Source: Saxibacter everestensis
GTDB taxonomy: Bacteria > Actinomycetota > Actinomycetes > Actinomycetales > Brevibacteriaceae
Direction: 5' to 3'
Length of the DNA stretch: 64,000 bases
Assembly: GCF_025787225.1 (NCBI RefSeq)
Contig: NZ_CP090958.1
Location: forward strand, 2,900,550-2,964,549
In this document: in pieces, positions 25,888 through 35,331 of the stretch
Layout of the letters: every line of letters begins with the position of its first letter
Position numbering within the stretch: position 1 is the stretch's first letter
Position numbers and translations under genes: made by a program
The notes under the pieces: generated by a model
What the model was told of the DNA's origin: nothing
Databases searched by the model: none
The model's input: only the letters and a program-made list of their open reading frames with translations

Positions 25888-27039
25888 TTAGGAGCGTGCC
25901 TCGTGGAGGCGCTGGCTCCATTGGTAAACCGCGCCAACCGCGTCGATGCCGCTTGCGCCGACCACGGTGTCACCCTGCTCGTGCAGAACAATGAAATCCT
26001 CGGTGTCCTCGACGCGCGTGTCGGGGTGTCCGGTGTAACCGACTCCGGAGATCATCTGCCCATAGATCATGGCCATGTAGGCGCTTCGAGGCCGGTACGG
26101 GCCCGGGTCTTCACCTCGGCCTTGCTCGTGGAGCAGCATCTGAGCGGCGTGTGTTCCTTGCGCGGCCCCATCGTCCCAATGGTCGATGCGCCACGTTCCG
26201 AGGTAGTCGTCGTGATGCTCGGCTACGCCTCCGGCCGCGTAGACGCTTCCGAGGCCGTGCACGCGGAGCCGGTCGTCTACGACCACCCCTTCGCGCCAGG
26301 GCGCAGGAGCTAGGGGTTTCGTGCCGAGGGCGAAAATGACGAGGTCAACGATGAGGTCGGTTCCGTCGTCGAGGTCAACGACCGTCGCATCCGTTTCGGG
26401 ATGAACCCCTTTGATAGTGCGGCCGAAGTACGTGGTCACGCTGGCCTGATGATCGGCTGCGATGCGCTCGGCAACCGGCCTGCCGAATGTGGCGATCCCC
26501 GGTATTCTACTGCGGGCGATCAGGCTTATCCGGTGACCTTGAGCCTGCAGCGCCGACGCGGTCTCAGACGCGGTAAGTCCGGCGCCATAGATCGCAATTC
26601 GCGCCGGTCTGCCACACGCGCGGACCGCCTCCCTGATTCGCACGGCGTCCTCTAGCGAATGCAGGGCGATCAGAATTCCGGCCTCTTCGGCATGTTCCGC
26701 GCCCGGCACATCGGCGTCCAAGCCGCGCGCTCGGCTTCCGGTCGCGACGATAAGTGAGTCATAGGCAATCGCTGCGCCAGAGGCCAACCGAATCTCGCAG
26801 GTTTCAGGATCGACGTACTCGGCAGTATCTGCGATGAAATCGGCTTGCGGCATGGGCAGCCGAATGAGCTCGGGAGCGGCTAAACCGTATGCGACACCTT
26901 TGATGAGCATGCGCGTGTACGGGGTCTCGTCAGTTTGCCCGACGATGGTGGTCGTGATGTCATCCCGACCGGCGAGGGCGCGAGCGGCGGCAGTGCCCGC
27001 CGCTCCGGCGCCAAGTATCACGGCATGGTTTGCGGACAT
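25888..27039 (-). CDS. FAD/NAD(P) disulfide-reductase-like oxidoreductase (ferredoxin reductase type)
   Basis: The ATG at 27039 follows GGAGAA and gives 383 residues. There are two dinucleotide-binding motifs, ILGAGAAGTAAARAL at the start and IAIYGAGLTASETASALQAQG at about 150, plus VATGSRARG and a final flavin segment, VYAAGGVAEH. No redox CXXC pair is present, so it fits the ferredoxin-reductase/NADH-dependent class rather than mercuric reductase. Its place between the YHS gene and MFS gene of the copper operon suggests a redox role in metal handling, which is inference. Confidence 0.83.
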   Translation of the reverse strand: MSANHAVILGAGAAGTAAARALAGRDDITTTIVGQTDETPYTRMLIKGVAYGLAAPELIRLPMPQADFIADTAEYVDPETCEIRLASGAAIAYDSLIVATGSRARGLDADVPGAEHAEEAGILIALHSLEDAVRIREAVRACGRPARIAIYGAGLTASETASALQAQGHRISLIARSRIPGIATFGRPVAERIAADHQASVTTYFGRTIKGVHPETDATVVDLDDGTDLIVDLVIFALGTKPLAPAPWREGVVVDDRLRVHGLGSVYAAGGVAEHHDDYLGTWRIDHWDDGAAQGTHAAQMLLHEQGRGEDPGPYRPRSAYMAMIYGQMISGVGYTGHPDTRVEDTEDFIVLHEQGDTVVGASGIDAVGAVYQWSQRLHEARS

Positions 27040-27161
27040 GTGTTGCGTTCTCCAATTTCGGGTGAGTGGCTGCGGCGGTGTGAGCGTTGCCATCAGGTCC
27101 GTTCCGGTCAGCGGAGTTCGCGGCGCACGAGAAACGGGCCGCGAACTCCGCGTCCGTGCTG

Positions 27162-27431
27162 TTACTTCAGGTTGGCGGCGTACTTGGCGGGGTCCGAGTC
27201 GAAGGCTGGGCCGCATCCGGCGCAGCAGAAGTAGTACCGCTCGCCCTCGTGGTCGCGATACAGACCGGCCGCTTCAGCAGCCATCTTGCTGACGGGAGTG
27301 CCGACCATGACCGGACAGGTGGTCATATCGTCGCTCGCGCCGCCGAGCAGATTCCTACCATTGCCCGCCGCTGCAGGGTTGGGCGTGCTCGTGCTGCAAC
27401 AGCTGGAGGTCACTAGGAGGTCGTTCGTCAT
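27162..27431 (-). CDS. YHS-domain metal-binding protein
   Basis: The ATG at 27431 gives 89 residues. The N-terminus has CC (SSCCSTST). The YHS domain fills the C-terminal half: CPVMVGTPVSKMAAE, then YYFCCAGCGPAFDSDPAKYA, where the clustered Cys residues are expected to bind metal. YHS domains accompany copper ATPases, sometimes as fusions; here it is a separate gene directly after copA. It is probably a copper chaperone or sensor. Confidence 0.85.
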   Translation of the reverse strand: MTNDLLVTSSCCSTSTPNPAAAGNGRNLLGGASDDMTTCPVMVGTPVSKMAAEAAGLYRDHEGERYYFCCAGCGPAFDSDPAKYAANLK

Positions 27432-27481
27432 TACGGGTGAGTCCCTTCGTATTTTCTGTGCGATGGTGTGGGGCCAAAGCG

Positions 27482-29752
27482 TCACTGCTTGGCGACGCTT
27501 TTGAACCCGCGCAGGCGCAAACTGTTGCCGACGACGAAGACGCTGGATAGTGCCATCGCAGCCCCTGCGAGCATGGGGTTGAGCATGCCGAGCGCCGCGA
27601 CGGGAATCGCTGCGACGTTGTAGGCAAATGCCCAGAACAGGTTGGTCTTGATCGTTCCGAGCGTCTTGCGGGACAGGCGGATCGCGTCGGCCGCGCTGCG
27701 CAGGTCGCCGCGCACCAGAGTGATATCGGACGCTTCGATCGCGACATCGGCACCGGTGCCCATTGCAAGGCCGAGGTCGGCTTGAGCGAGGGCGGGGGCG
27801 TCGTTGACGCCATCGCCGATCATCGCGACGGTCTTCCCCTCGCTCTGCAGCCGGGTGACAACGTCGACCTTGTCCTTCGGGAGGACTTCGGCGATGACCT
27901 CCTCGACGCCCACCTCTGTGGCGATCTGCCGGGCGACTGCTTCGTTGTCACCGGTGAGCAATACCGGGGTCAGGCCGATCGCCTTGAACTGTGCGATCGC
28001 TTCCGCGCTGGTCGGCTTGACCGTATCGGCCACGACGAGGATGCCTCGCGCCTGGCCGTCCCAACCCACCGCGACGACTGTCTTGCCTTCGCCCTCGGCG
28101 CGCGCCTTAGTGGAAACCAGTTCGCGGCTTAGCTTCTGAGACCACTCGGCGAGCAGTGACTCACGGCCCACCAGTACGGCGTGGCCATCGACAACGCCCT
28201 GCACACCCTTGCCTTCGACGTTCGCGAAGTCCTCGGGGGTCAGCAGTGCACCGACCTCCTGCGTTGCACCCTTGGCGATCGCCTGCGCGATCGGGTGCTC
28301 CGAGGCATCCTCCAACGCACCGGCCAGCCGCAGCAGCTCGGCCCGATCGGTGCCCGGCTCAACGACCACATCGACGAGCGTCATCTTGCCGGTTGTGACG
28401 GTGCCGGTCTTGTCCAGCACGACAGTGTCGATCTTGCGGGTCGATTCCAGCACCTCTGGGCCCTTAATCAGCACACCCATCTGCGCGCCGCGGCCGGTGC
28501 CGACCAGCAGCGCCGTCGGTGTTGCCAGGCCGAGTGCGCAGGGGCACGCGATCACGAGCACGGCGACCGCAGCGGTGAAAGCCGCCGTCACCGGGAATCC
28601 AGCACCAAGCCAGCCGCCGAGTGCGGCGAACGCGATCACAATGACGATCGGCACGAACACGCCAGAGATCCTGTCGGCCAGGCGCTGCACTTCGGCTTTG
28701 CCGGTCTGGGCGTCCTCGACGAGCTTGGCCATCTGCGCCAATTGCGTGTCCGACCCGATCCTGGTCGCACGCACCACGAGCCGACCGCCCGCATTCGTTG
28801 TAGCCCCGGTGACGGTGTCACCCTCTGCAACCTCAACCGGGACAGCTTCGCCCGTGAGCATCGATGCATCCACCGCGGAGGTCCCGGAGACCACGACACC
28901 GTCGGTGGCGATCTTCTCCCCCGGACGCACGATGAACTCGTCACCGACCCGCAGGTCCTCGACGGGAACTTTCGTTTCGATGCCGCCGCGCAGTACCGAC
29001 ACCTCTTTCGCACCGAGTTCGAGCAGTGCTCTCAAGGCTGCGCCGGCCTGCTTCTTGGACCTCTTCTCGAAGTACCGGCCGGCGAGGATGAACATCGTAA
29101 CTCCGGCGCCCACCTCGAGGTAGATGTTCGCCGCACCATCGGAGGGGGCCAACGCGAACTCGAACGCGTGAGTCATACCTGGTGTTCCCGCGGTGCCGAA
29201 GAACAGCGCGTACAACGACCAGAGGAACGCAGCGGAGGTGCCCATGGAGATGAGAGTGTCCATCGTCGCGGCGCCGTGCTTGAGGTTCGTCCACGCTGCC
29301 TTGTGGAACGGCCACGCCGCCCACAGGATGACCGGGGCCGCCAGCGCCAGCGACGCCCACTGCCAGTAGACGAATTGCAACGCGGGGATCATCGCCATCG
29401 CGATCACTGGCACGGTCAACACGATCGCGCCGATCAGGCGATTGCGCAGTGAGATGAGCTCCGGGTCCGCGTCGTCGGCGTCACCGGATGATGCGCCGTC
29501 CTTCTTACTGCCCGTGGGCGCCGGCACCGCTGCGGTATACCCGGTCTTCTCGACCTCGGCAATCAGCAGCGCCGGGTCGTACCCATCCGGCACGGAGACC
29601 TGGGCCTTCTCGGTCGCGTAGTTCACGGTCGCGGTGACACCGTCGATCTTGTTCAGCTTCTTCTCTATCCGCATCGCGCAGGAGGCGCAGGTCATCCCGC
29701 CGATCTCCAACTCGACGCCTGTGCCCACGCTCGGGGGTGCTGATGTGCTCAT
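27482..29752 (-). CDS. copA: Copper-exporting P1B-type ATPase
   Basis: This 756-residue protein has one N-terminal HMA domain with GMTCASCA, the transmembrane metal site CPC in [13 protein letters not shown], phosphorylation motif DKTGTVT, the HP locus in EHPIAQAIA, and the hinge [16 protein letters not shown]. Near the C-terminus, [23 protein letters not shown] is present, as in Cu(I) pumps. It exports Cu(I) from the cytosol using ATP. The start follows AAGGAA. It is third in the copZ operon, with 50 bases or so before the YHS gene. Confidence 0.94.
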   Translation of the reverse strand: MSTSAPPSVGTGVELEIGGMTCASCAMRIEKKLNKIDGVTATVNYATEKAQVSVPDGYDPALLIAEVEKTGYTAAVPAPTGSKKDGASSGDADDADPELISLRNRLIGAIVLTVPVIAMAMIPALQFVYWQWASLALAAPVILWAAWPFHKAAWTNLKHGAATMDTLISMGTSAAFLWSLYALFFGTAGTPGMTHAFEFALAPSDGAANIYLEVGAGVTMFILAGRYFEKRSKKQAGAALRALLELGAKEVSVLRGGIETKVPVEDLRVGDEFIVRPGEKIATDGVVVSGTSAVDASMLTGEAVPVEVAEGDTVTGATTNAGGRLVVRATRIGSDTQLAQMAKLVEDAQTGKAEVQRLADRISGVFVPIVIVIAFAALGGWLGAGFPVTAAFTAAVAVLVIACPCALGLATPTALLVGTGRGAQMGVLIKGPEVLESTRKIDTVVLDKTGTVTTGKMTLVDVVVEPGTDRAELLRLAGALEDASEHPIAQAIAKGATQEVGALLTPEDFANVEGKGVQGVVDGHAVLVGRESLLAEWSQKLSRELVSTKARAEGEGKTVVAVGWDGQARGILVVADTVKPTSAEAIAQFKAIGLTPVLLTGDNEAVARQIATEVGVEEVIAEVLPKDKVDVVTRLQSEGKTVAMIGDGVNDAPALAQADLGLAMGTGADVAIEASDITLVRGDLRSAADAIRLSRKTLGTIKTNLFWAFAYNVAAIPVAALGMLNPMLAGAAMALSSVFVVGNSLRLRGFKSVAKQ

Positions 29753-29823
29753 GCCGTTATTCCTTTTCTTCCCTGTAGCTGAGGGCTGCAGTCGTCAGTT
29801 GCCGCGTAGGTGAGACCCGAAGG

Positions 29824-30789
29824 TCAGTGCCCGCCCTTGTGCGATCCACCCTCGGTTTCCGTCGCGCCGTCACCGTGGGCGGCATCGAGCACGAACTCGG
29901 CGGTGTGCACCTGGCCGTCGACCTGGAAGTCCAGGTACAGCAGGTAGCGACCGGCGGTCGGGGCCTCTGCGGCGAACGCAATCTCGGGACCGGATGTCTC
30001 GCCGGCCACGGGCTCTTCACCCTCGGCGTGAACGTGCAGATAAGCGAGGTCACCTTCACGCAGCGCGACGAGGTGCCCGAAAGCGCCGAGGTACGGTTCC
30101 AGGGCGGTGACCGGTTGGCCATCACGCGTGACGGTGAGCGTGAGTTCGCTCGCCGAGCCCGCCATCAGGTCGCCATCGAGGGAGACCGTGAAGCCACCGA
30201 CCTCTGAGACCCGGGTCGGATCCGACGCCACGGGAGCGAAGTCTCCCGCCACCTGAACGGTGCGGGTGAGTGTGAGCGAGGGTGCGTCGGCCCCGGCCGG
30301 CGTGAAGTCCGCGAACACGCGGTAACTCCCGGCTTCAGCCCACGACCACGGCGTCGACCAGGTGCCCGTGGATTCGTCGAGTACCGGGTGGACGTGACGG
30401 AATTGGCTGCCATCGGACCGAGCCACGATCAGATGCAAATCTTTGTCGTGCGCGGTCGTGTACTCCGTGACCGGCGTGCCTGACGCATCCTGAATCTGGA
30501 AGCTCAGTTCGCCGGACTCGCCGACGCCCGCAGGCGCTTCGACCGGCGACAACACGTACCCACTGCTGCCGAGTGCGAGGCCCTTCAGATTGTCGGCAGC
30601 GGCGCTCGTCGACTCGCTGACCCCGGTTGCGCCGGAAGCGTGGCCGCCATCGTGACTCTTCATTTCAGTGCCTTTCGTCCAATCGCTCACAGCGCTCGAC
30701 GGGATAGCGGCGCCAGCGATGCCGAATGCACCACCGAACGCCACCACCAGCCCGAGCCCATACACAGCAAGCCGTGCGCCGGCGTTCAT
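29824..30789 (-). CDS. Membrane-anchored extracytoplasmic His-rich copper-associated protein
   Basis: This 321-residue protein has one N-terminal hydrophobic segment (about residues 5-30), with no lipobox seen. A Met/His-rich stretch follows (MKSHDGGHASG), then beta-rich domains with FRHVHPVLDE and YLHVHAEGEEP, ending in a His-rich tail (GGSHKGGH). Proteins of this type sit beside copA in actinobacterial copper operons and probably bind copper outside the membrane. Its ATG overlaps the copZ stop by four bases. No named family could be assigned with certainty. Confidence 0.75.
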   Translation of the reverse strand: MNAGARLAVYGLGLVVAFGGAFGIAGAAIPSSAVSDWTKGTEMKSHDGGHASGATGVSESTSAAADNLKGLALGSSGYVLSPVEAPAGVGESGELSFQIQDASGTPVTEYTTAHDKDLHLIVARSDGSQFRHVHPVLDESTGTWSTPWSWAEAGSYRVFADFTPAGADAPSLTLTRTVQVAGDFAPVASDPTRVSEVGGFTVSLDGDLMAGSASELTLTVTRDGQPVTALEPYLGAFGHLVALREGDLAYLHVHAEGEEPVAGETSGPEIAFAAEAPTAGRYLLYLDFQVDGQVHTAEFVLDAAHGDGATETEGGSHKGGH

Positions 30790-30998
30790 ACTGCCCGCAC
30801 CGCCGAGTAGCCAGCCTCCGTTACGGCCGTCAGAATCTGTGAGTCCTCGACAGAGTCGGAGCCCGTGACAACGAGCCTTCCCGTCTGCGCACTCACCTGG
30901 ATGTCCTGCACACCGGCGATCTCGCCGACCTCTTCACGGATCGACATCTCGCAGTGCCCGCAGGTCATGCCCGTCACCTGATACTCGTTCGTAGCCAT
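30786..30998 (-). CDS. copZ: Copper chaperone CopZ
   Basis: This 70-residue single HMA domain has the metal site GMTCGHC near the N-terminus and the usual beta-alpha-beta-beta-alpha-beta length. It carries Cu(I) to CopA. It is the first gene of the six-gene unit and lies just downstream of a double CsoR-like operator. Confidence 0.93.
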   Translation of the reverse strand: MATNEYQVTGMTCGHCEMSIREEVGEIAGVQDIQVSAQTGRLVVTGSDSVEDSQILTAVTEAGYSAVRAV

Positions 30999-31023
30999 CC
31001 CGAATCTTCTTTCTGTATTCTTG

Positions 31024-31071
31024 TACCCCTACCGGGTATGTGTACATAGATTATACCCAGTGGGGGTATAA
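31024..31071. promoter_or_regulatory. CsoR/CstR-like double operator upstream of the copper operon
   Basis: TACCCCTACCGGGTA (31024-31038) and a longer palindrome at 31051-31071 (TTATACCC, AGT, then GGGGGTATAA) lie 26-73 bases upstream of copZ. The arrangement of two palindromes about 12 bases apart resembles that at 20636-20672. The copper operon is therefore probably repressed in the absence of copper. Confidence 0.7.
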
Positions 31072-31264
31072 AGCAATCAGGGATGGCAAGAGAGATCACC
31101 GTTATGTGATGCAGGAGAATAATCGGTCTCGCACTGGCGATGTTCGAGACATGGCTCAGCGAGTGAGCTGCCGGGGCATTGAATCCGGGAGCAGATGTTG
31201 CAGCGGTGGAAATCCGCGCGCACATAGCTTCGCATGGCGCGCGGCGTCGAGAAGGCAGGGTGCA

Positions 31265-31296
31265 AAAAACCCCGCCACCTACTGGTGACGGGGTTG
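31265..31296 (-). terminator. Terminator of tRNA-Arg
   Basis: On the minus strand CCCCGTCACC pairs with GGTGGCGGGG (one mismatch) around AGTA, then TTTTTT. It directly follows the tRNA 3' end. Confidence 0.9.
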
Positions 31297-31299
31297 ATG

Positions 31300-31372
31300 T
31301 GCGCCTGGAGGGATTCGAACCCCCAACCTTCTGATCCGTAGTCAGATGCTCTATCCGTTGAGCTACAGGCGC
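31300..31372 (-). tRNA. tRNA-Arg (anticodon ACG)
   Basis: The 73-base cloverleaf has acceptor GCGCCTG paired with CAGGCGC, D-arm TAGCTCAACGGATAGAGCA, anticodon loop CTACGGA (ACG), GGTTCGAATCC T-arm and discriminator A. CCA is not encoded. Confidence 0.96.
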
Positions 31373-31733
31373 CTTCAGTTATCCGCTGCGCACAGTTCGC
31401 CGGTTTCTACGAAGCTGGCTGCGCGGCCTTAAAGATCATAGCGATTATTTCTACCTGGCGCTAATCGGTCGCCAGCCACTTTCATCGCAGGGCTTTGAAA
31501 GCTAAATGACGGAGACACGTCATCCTTGCGCAAAAATACGTCAGGTGAATGACGTGAATCGCTCAGTCGTAACCGTTTTGTGATCCAGTTCACCCTAGAA
31601 GAACGGCGAAACGTCGGTTTCCGAAGCCGTCCGCTTCCTACTTTTAAAACAAGCGCAGCACGCGCCGACGGGTTCAAGTTCATCACACTCGAACCGCCGA
31701 CCGCTTCGCATCACCGAACTCAGGAGTTACCAC
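31373..31733. other. Gene-free region upstream of pckG
   Basis: This 361-base gap should hold the tRNA-Arg promoter (leftward) and the pckG promoter (rightward). It ends with AGGAG before the pckG ATG. I see no conserved RNA element, repeat or operator in it. Confidence 0.6.
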
Positions 31734-33569
31734 ATGACACTGCTCGACCACGGACCCGCAGAGGACCTGTTGAACAACGCGCCGACGGACCACGCCAAGC
31801 TACTGTCCTGGGTTACCGAAGTTGCCGAGCTGACCACGCCGGATTCCATTCACTGGGTTACCGGTGACGACAACGAACGAACACAGCTCACCGACGAGCT
31901 CGTCAACGCCGGCACCCTCGTGCGACTCACCAAGAAGAGGGACTCTTTTTACGCGGCTTCCGACCCAGATGACGTTGCCCGGGTCGAGAACCGCACCTAC
32001 ATCTGCTCGGTCGATGAGAAGGATGCCGGACCCACCAATAACTGGATGGCGCCGGCGAAGATGAAGGCCACGATGTCGGAACTCTTCCGTGGCAGCATGA
32101 CCGGCCGCACCATGTACGTCATCCCCTTCGTGATGGGGCATATCGACGCAGCGCAGCCGATGTTCGGTGTCGAGATCACTGATTCGCCGTACGTCGTCCT
32201 CTCAATGCTCGTGATGGCGCGCTCCGGTACCTCGGTACTGAAGGCGATCACGGCAACCGGGGCAGATTTCGTTGAGTGCCTGCACTCCGTTGGTGCGCCA
32301 CTGCAGGATGGCGAAACCGACGTCGCCTGGCCGTGCAACACCACGAAGTACATCAGCCACTTCCCCGAAGAGCGGTCGATTTGGAGCTTCGGTTCCGGCT
32401 ATGGCGGCAACGCGTTGTTGGGCAAGAAGTGCTACTCGCTGCGTATTGCCTCCGCGATCGCTCGCGATGAAGGCTGGCTCGCCGAGCACATGCTCATCCT
32501 GAAGCTGACCAACCCAGCGGGCGAATCGAAGTTCATTGCCGCCGCGTTCCCGTCCGCTTGCGGAAAGACCAACCTCGCGATGATCGAGCCGACCATTCCC
32601 GGCTGGAAAGCGGAAATGCTCGGCGACGATATCGCCTGGATGCGGTTCGGACCGGACGGCCAGCTCTATGCCGTCAATCCGGAATTCGGCCTCTTCGGCG
32701 TCGCTCCCGGCACGGGGTGGAGCACGAATCCCAACGCAATGCGCGCCATCGAAGTAGGCGGCAACGTCTTCACCAACGTCGCCCTGACCGATGACGGCGA
32801 TGTGTGGTGGGAGGGCATGACTGACGAAACCCCCAGCCACCTGACCGACTGGAAGGGCAACGACTGGACGCCGGAGTCTGAGACGCCGGCTGCCCACCCG
32901 AACTCACGGTTCTGCACACCGATCGAGAATGCGCCGATCGTCGCGCCGGAGTGGAACAATCCGAACGGCGTGCCGATTTCCGCCATCCTGTTCGGCGGGC
33001 GCCGGAAGACGACAATGCCTTTGGTCACCGAGACGCTCGGCTGGGCACATGGCGTCTTCATGGGCGCTACGCTCTCATCGGAAACTACTGCCGCAGCCAC
33101 CGGCCAGGTCGGCGTGGTCCGGCGGGATCCGATGGCGATGCTGCCGTTCATCGGGTATGACGCCGGAAACTACTTCCAGCACTGGCTGGACGTCGGGCAG
33201 CGGGACGGCGCCAAGCTGCCGAAGATCTTCTACGTCAATTGGTTCCGCCGCGACGAGAACAACAAGTTCCTCTGGCCTGGCTTTGGCGAGAACTCCCGCG
33301 TTCTGAAGTGGATCGTCGAGCGCCTGGACAATGCCACGGATGCCGTGGAGACGCCCATCGGCTTGGTGCCGGCAGACGGCGCCCTGGACATCGACGGGCT
33401 CGATATGAGCGAAGAGCAGGTGCGGAAAGCCGTCGCGGTCGACGTCGAAGAGTGGAATGCCGAGCTGGATGACATCGCCAACTGGTTCGACTACATCGGG
33501 GACACTCTGCCTCAGGAACTCTGGGAACAACGCGACCAGCTTCGTAATCGCCTCGGCCTGACCGGCTGA
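31734..33569 (+). CDS. pckG: Phosphoenolpyruvate carboxykinase (GTP)
   Basis: This 611-residue protein has the GTP-class kinase loop [12 protein letters not shown] (about residue 280), the ARSGTSVL and VSHFPEE-like segments, and [24 protein letters not shown]. It interconverts oxaloacetate and PEP using GTP/GDP. In gluconeogenic growth on lactate, malate or phenylacetate products, it links the mqo/lldD products to sugar synthesis, including the trehalose pathway of this window. The ATG follows AGGAG. Confidence 0.96.
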   Translation: MTLLDHGPAEDLLNNAPTDHAKLLSWVTEVAELTTPDSIHWVTGDDNERTQLTDELVNAGTLVRLTKKRDSFYAASDPDDVARVENRTYICSVDEKDAGPTNNWMAPAKMKATMSELFRGSMTGRTMYVIPFVMGHIDAAQPMFGVEITDSPYVVLSMLVMARSGTSVLKAITATGADFVECLHSVGAPLQDGETDVAWPCNTTKYISHFPEERSIWSFGSGYGGNALLGKKCYSLRIASAIARDEGWLAEHMLILKLTNPAGESKFIAAAFPSACGKTNLAMIEPTIPGWKAEMLGDDIAWMRFGPDGQLYAVNPEFGLFGVAPGTGWSTNPNAMRAIEVGGNVFTNVALTDDGDVWWEGMTDETPSHLTDWKGNDWTPESETPAAHPNSRFCTPIENAPIVAPEWNNPNGVPISAILFGGRRKTTMPLVTETLGWAHGVFMGATLSSETTAAATGQVGVVRRDPMAMLPFIGYDAGNYFQHWLDVGQRDGAKLPKIFYVNWFRRDENNKFLWPGFGENSRVLKWIVERLDNATDAVETPIGLVPADGALDIDGLDMSEEQVRKAVAVDVEEWNAELDDIANWFDYIGDTLPQELWEQRDQLRNRLGLTG

Positions 33570-33885
33570 GACCCAACGGGCCGGTCTCCGCTCTGGCGGA
33601 GCCGTCTGGCCTACGGATGTGTGCGCCGCCGGCACGACCGCGCACACGTCCGCACCGATCCGAGATGGGATCCTGCCAACTGAGCCATGGCAGGGTCCCT
33701 TCTCTGTTCCAGCCGGCGGCGCCTCAGTCGGCGTCGCTTTGGGGAAGATGCCGCGATGTGACCAATATCCAGTCGCACGCTGTGGCGGCGATGGAATAGC
33801 CGGCCTTAAGCTTGAATTGAACCTGTAGAAACCATCCCGGCTGGCAACGGCGTCGACGGGCCTTCACCCGCTCGAGAGAAGACTC
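33570..33885. terminator. Intergenic region after pckG with terminator
   Basis: At 33667-33699, GGGATCCTGCCA pairs with TGGCAGGGTCCC (one wobble), followed by TTCTCTGTTC. A smaller CTCCGC/GCGGAG hairpin lies at about 33586-33602. The remaining bases up to the MFS start hold nothing I recognise. Confidence 0.8.
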
Positions 33886-35115
33886 ATGTCAGCGCAGAAC
33901 GACCTTGCCGTCGCCCCGCAAGCCTCTGCCATGCCTTCGAAAACCGTCGGCTTGGCCCTGTTCGCCCTCGCGATGGGCGGGTTCGGCATCGGGACCACCG
34001 AGTTCGCCACGATGGGAATCCTGCCGCAGATTGCCGATGGGCTGCAGACCTCGATCCCGACCGCCGGCCACGTTATCGCGGCCTACGCTCTGGGCGTCGT
34101 CGTCGGCGCACCGCTGATCTCTGCGCTCACCGCCCGCCTCACCCGGCGCACCCTACTGCTCATCCTGATGGCAGCGTTCATCGTCGGGAACACGGCGTCG
34201 GCGTTCGCACCGTCAATCGGCACGCTCATCCTGGCAAGGTTCATTTCAGGCCTGCCGCACGGCGCCTACTTCGGCGTCGGATCGGTGGTCGGCTCGCACC
34301 TGGTAGGACCCGGACGAAAGGGCCGCGCGGTATCGCTGATGATGGCCGGGCTGACTATCGCCAACATTTTCGGCGTACCCGCGGCCACCGTGATGGGCCA
34401 GCAGTTCGGCTGGCGCAGCACGTTTCTCGTTGTCGGTGCCATCGGCCTGCTGACATTCCTGGCTCTGTGGCGCTGGGTTCCCAAAATCTCGGCGCTCGGC
34501 GGGACCAGCATCCGCCAGGAGCTTTCCGCCTTCCGCCGCCCCCAGGTGTGGATGACGATCATTACCGGGGCAGTCGGATTCGGCGGCATGTTCGCGGTCT
34601 ACAGCTACATCGCCCCGATGATGACCGAGGTGTCAGGGCTACCCGAAGCCGTCCTGCCACTCGTGCTCGCCATCTTCGGTCTCGGGATGACTGTCGGCAA
34701 CCTGATCGGCGGACGCCTGACCGACCGCTCGGTCAACGCGGCGATGTACACCGGCTTCGGCTCGACCGCCGTCGTGATGGCGTTGTTCGGTCTGACCGCC
34801 GCATCCCCGTGGGCCGCAATCCCGCTGGTGTTCCTGATTGGCGTCACGGCACAGATCCTGGGTCCGGCCGTCCAGGTTCGGCTGATCGAGGCGTCGCCGG
34901 AAGCCCCTTCGCTCGCGGCGTCGATGTCGCATTCAGCCCTGAACATCGCCAACGCCGGCGGTGCCTGGCTTGGCGGCCTCGTGATCGCCCTCGGCTGGGG
35001 CTACCTCTCCCCGGCCTGGGTCGCGGTCATTCTCTCGGTCGCCGGCATCGGCCTGTTCGCCATCGCCGCTTCGATGCAGCGTCGCTCCGCCCAGCCTGCC
35101 TCCGCGGTGCAGTAA
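33886..35115 (+). CDS. MFS transporter, AraJ/Cml-like (DHA1)
   Basis: This 409-residue 12-TM protein has the N-terminal segment GGFGIGTTEFATMGILPQIADGL typical of the AraJ/PbuE/chloramphenicol-exporter branch, and a conserved loop, ARLTRRTLLL. It probably exports a drug, sugar or nucleoside-like compound. The ATG at 33886 has GAGAAG upstream. It is a single-gene unit between pckG and the formaldehyde dehydrogenase gene; nothing ties it to either. Confidence 0.85.
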   Translation: MSAQNDLAVAPQASAMPSKTVGLALFALAMGGFGIGTTEFATMGILPQIADGLQTSIPTAGHVIAAYALGVVVGAPLISALTARLTRRTLLLILMAAFIVGNTASAFAPSIGTLILARFISGLPHGAYFGVGSVVGSHLVGPGRKGRAVSLMMAGLTIANIFGVPAATVMGQQFGWRSTFLVVGAIGLLTFLALWRWVPKISALGGTSIRQELSAFRRPQVWMTIITGAVGFGGMFAVYSYIAPMMTEVSGLPEAVLPLVLAIFGLGMTVGNLIGGRLTDRSVNAAMYTGFGSTAVVMALFGLTAASPWAAIPLVFLIGVTAQILGPAVQVRLIEASPEAPSLAASMSHSALNIANAGGAWLGGLVIALGWGYLSPAWVAVILSVAGIGLFAIAASMQRRSAQPASAVQ

Positions 35116-35331
35116 CGCAGTAAATACGGGTCGCAGCACAGACATGTCGCCGCCTTGGCGAGCTCGGCTCTGCCCCGTTGTCTTGCGGGCCCGCACCCCT
35201 TACTGATTTCACACTTTGGGGCTACGTTTGTTGCTAGTTCGTCACTCTCGATCCCACGACGCAAGGATCAGGTACCACGGACATCTTCCGCTACTCGAGT
35301 GCGAACTCAGCCTATGAGGAAGGGTAGAAAC

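Noticed and set aside
28181-29452. 423-codon plus-strand frame opposite copA
   Set aside because: Arg/His-rich low-complexity translation with no motif, while the opposite strand encodes a complete P-type ATPase. Long antisense frames are expected at this GC content.
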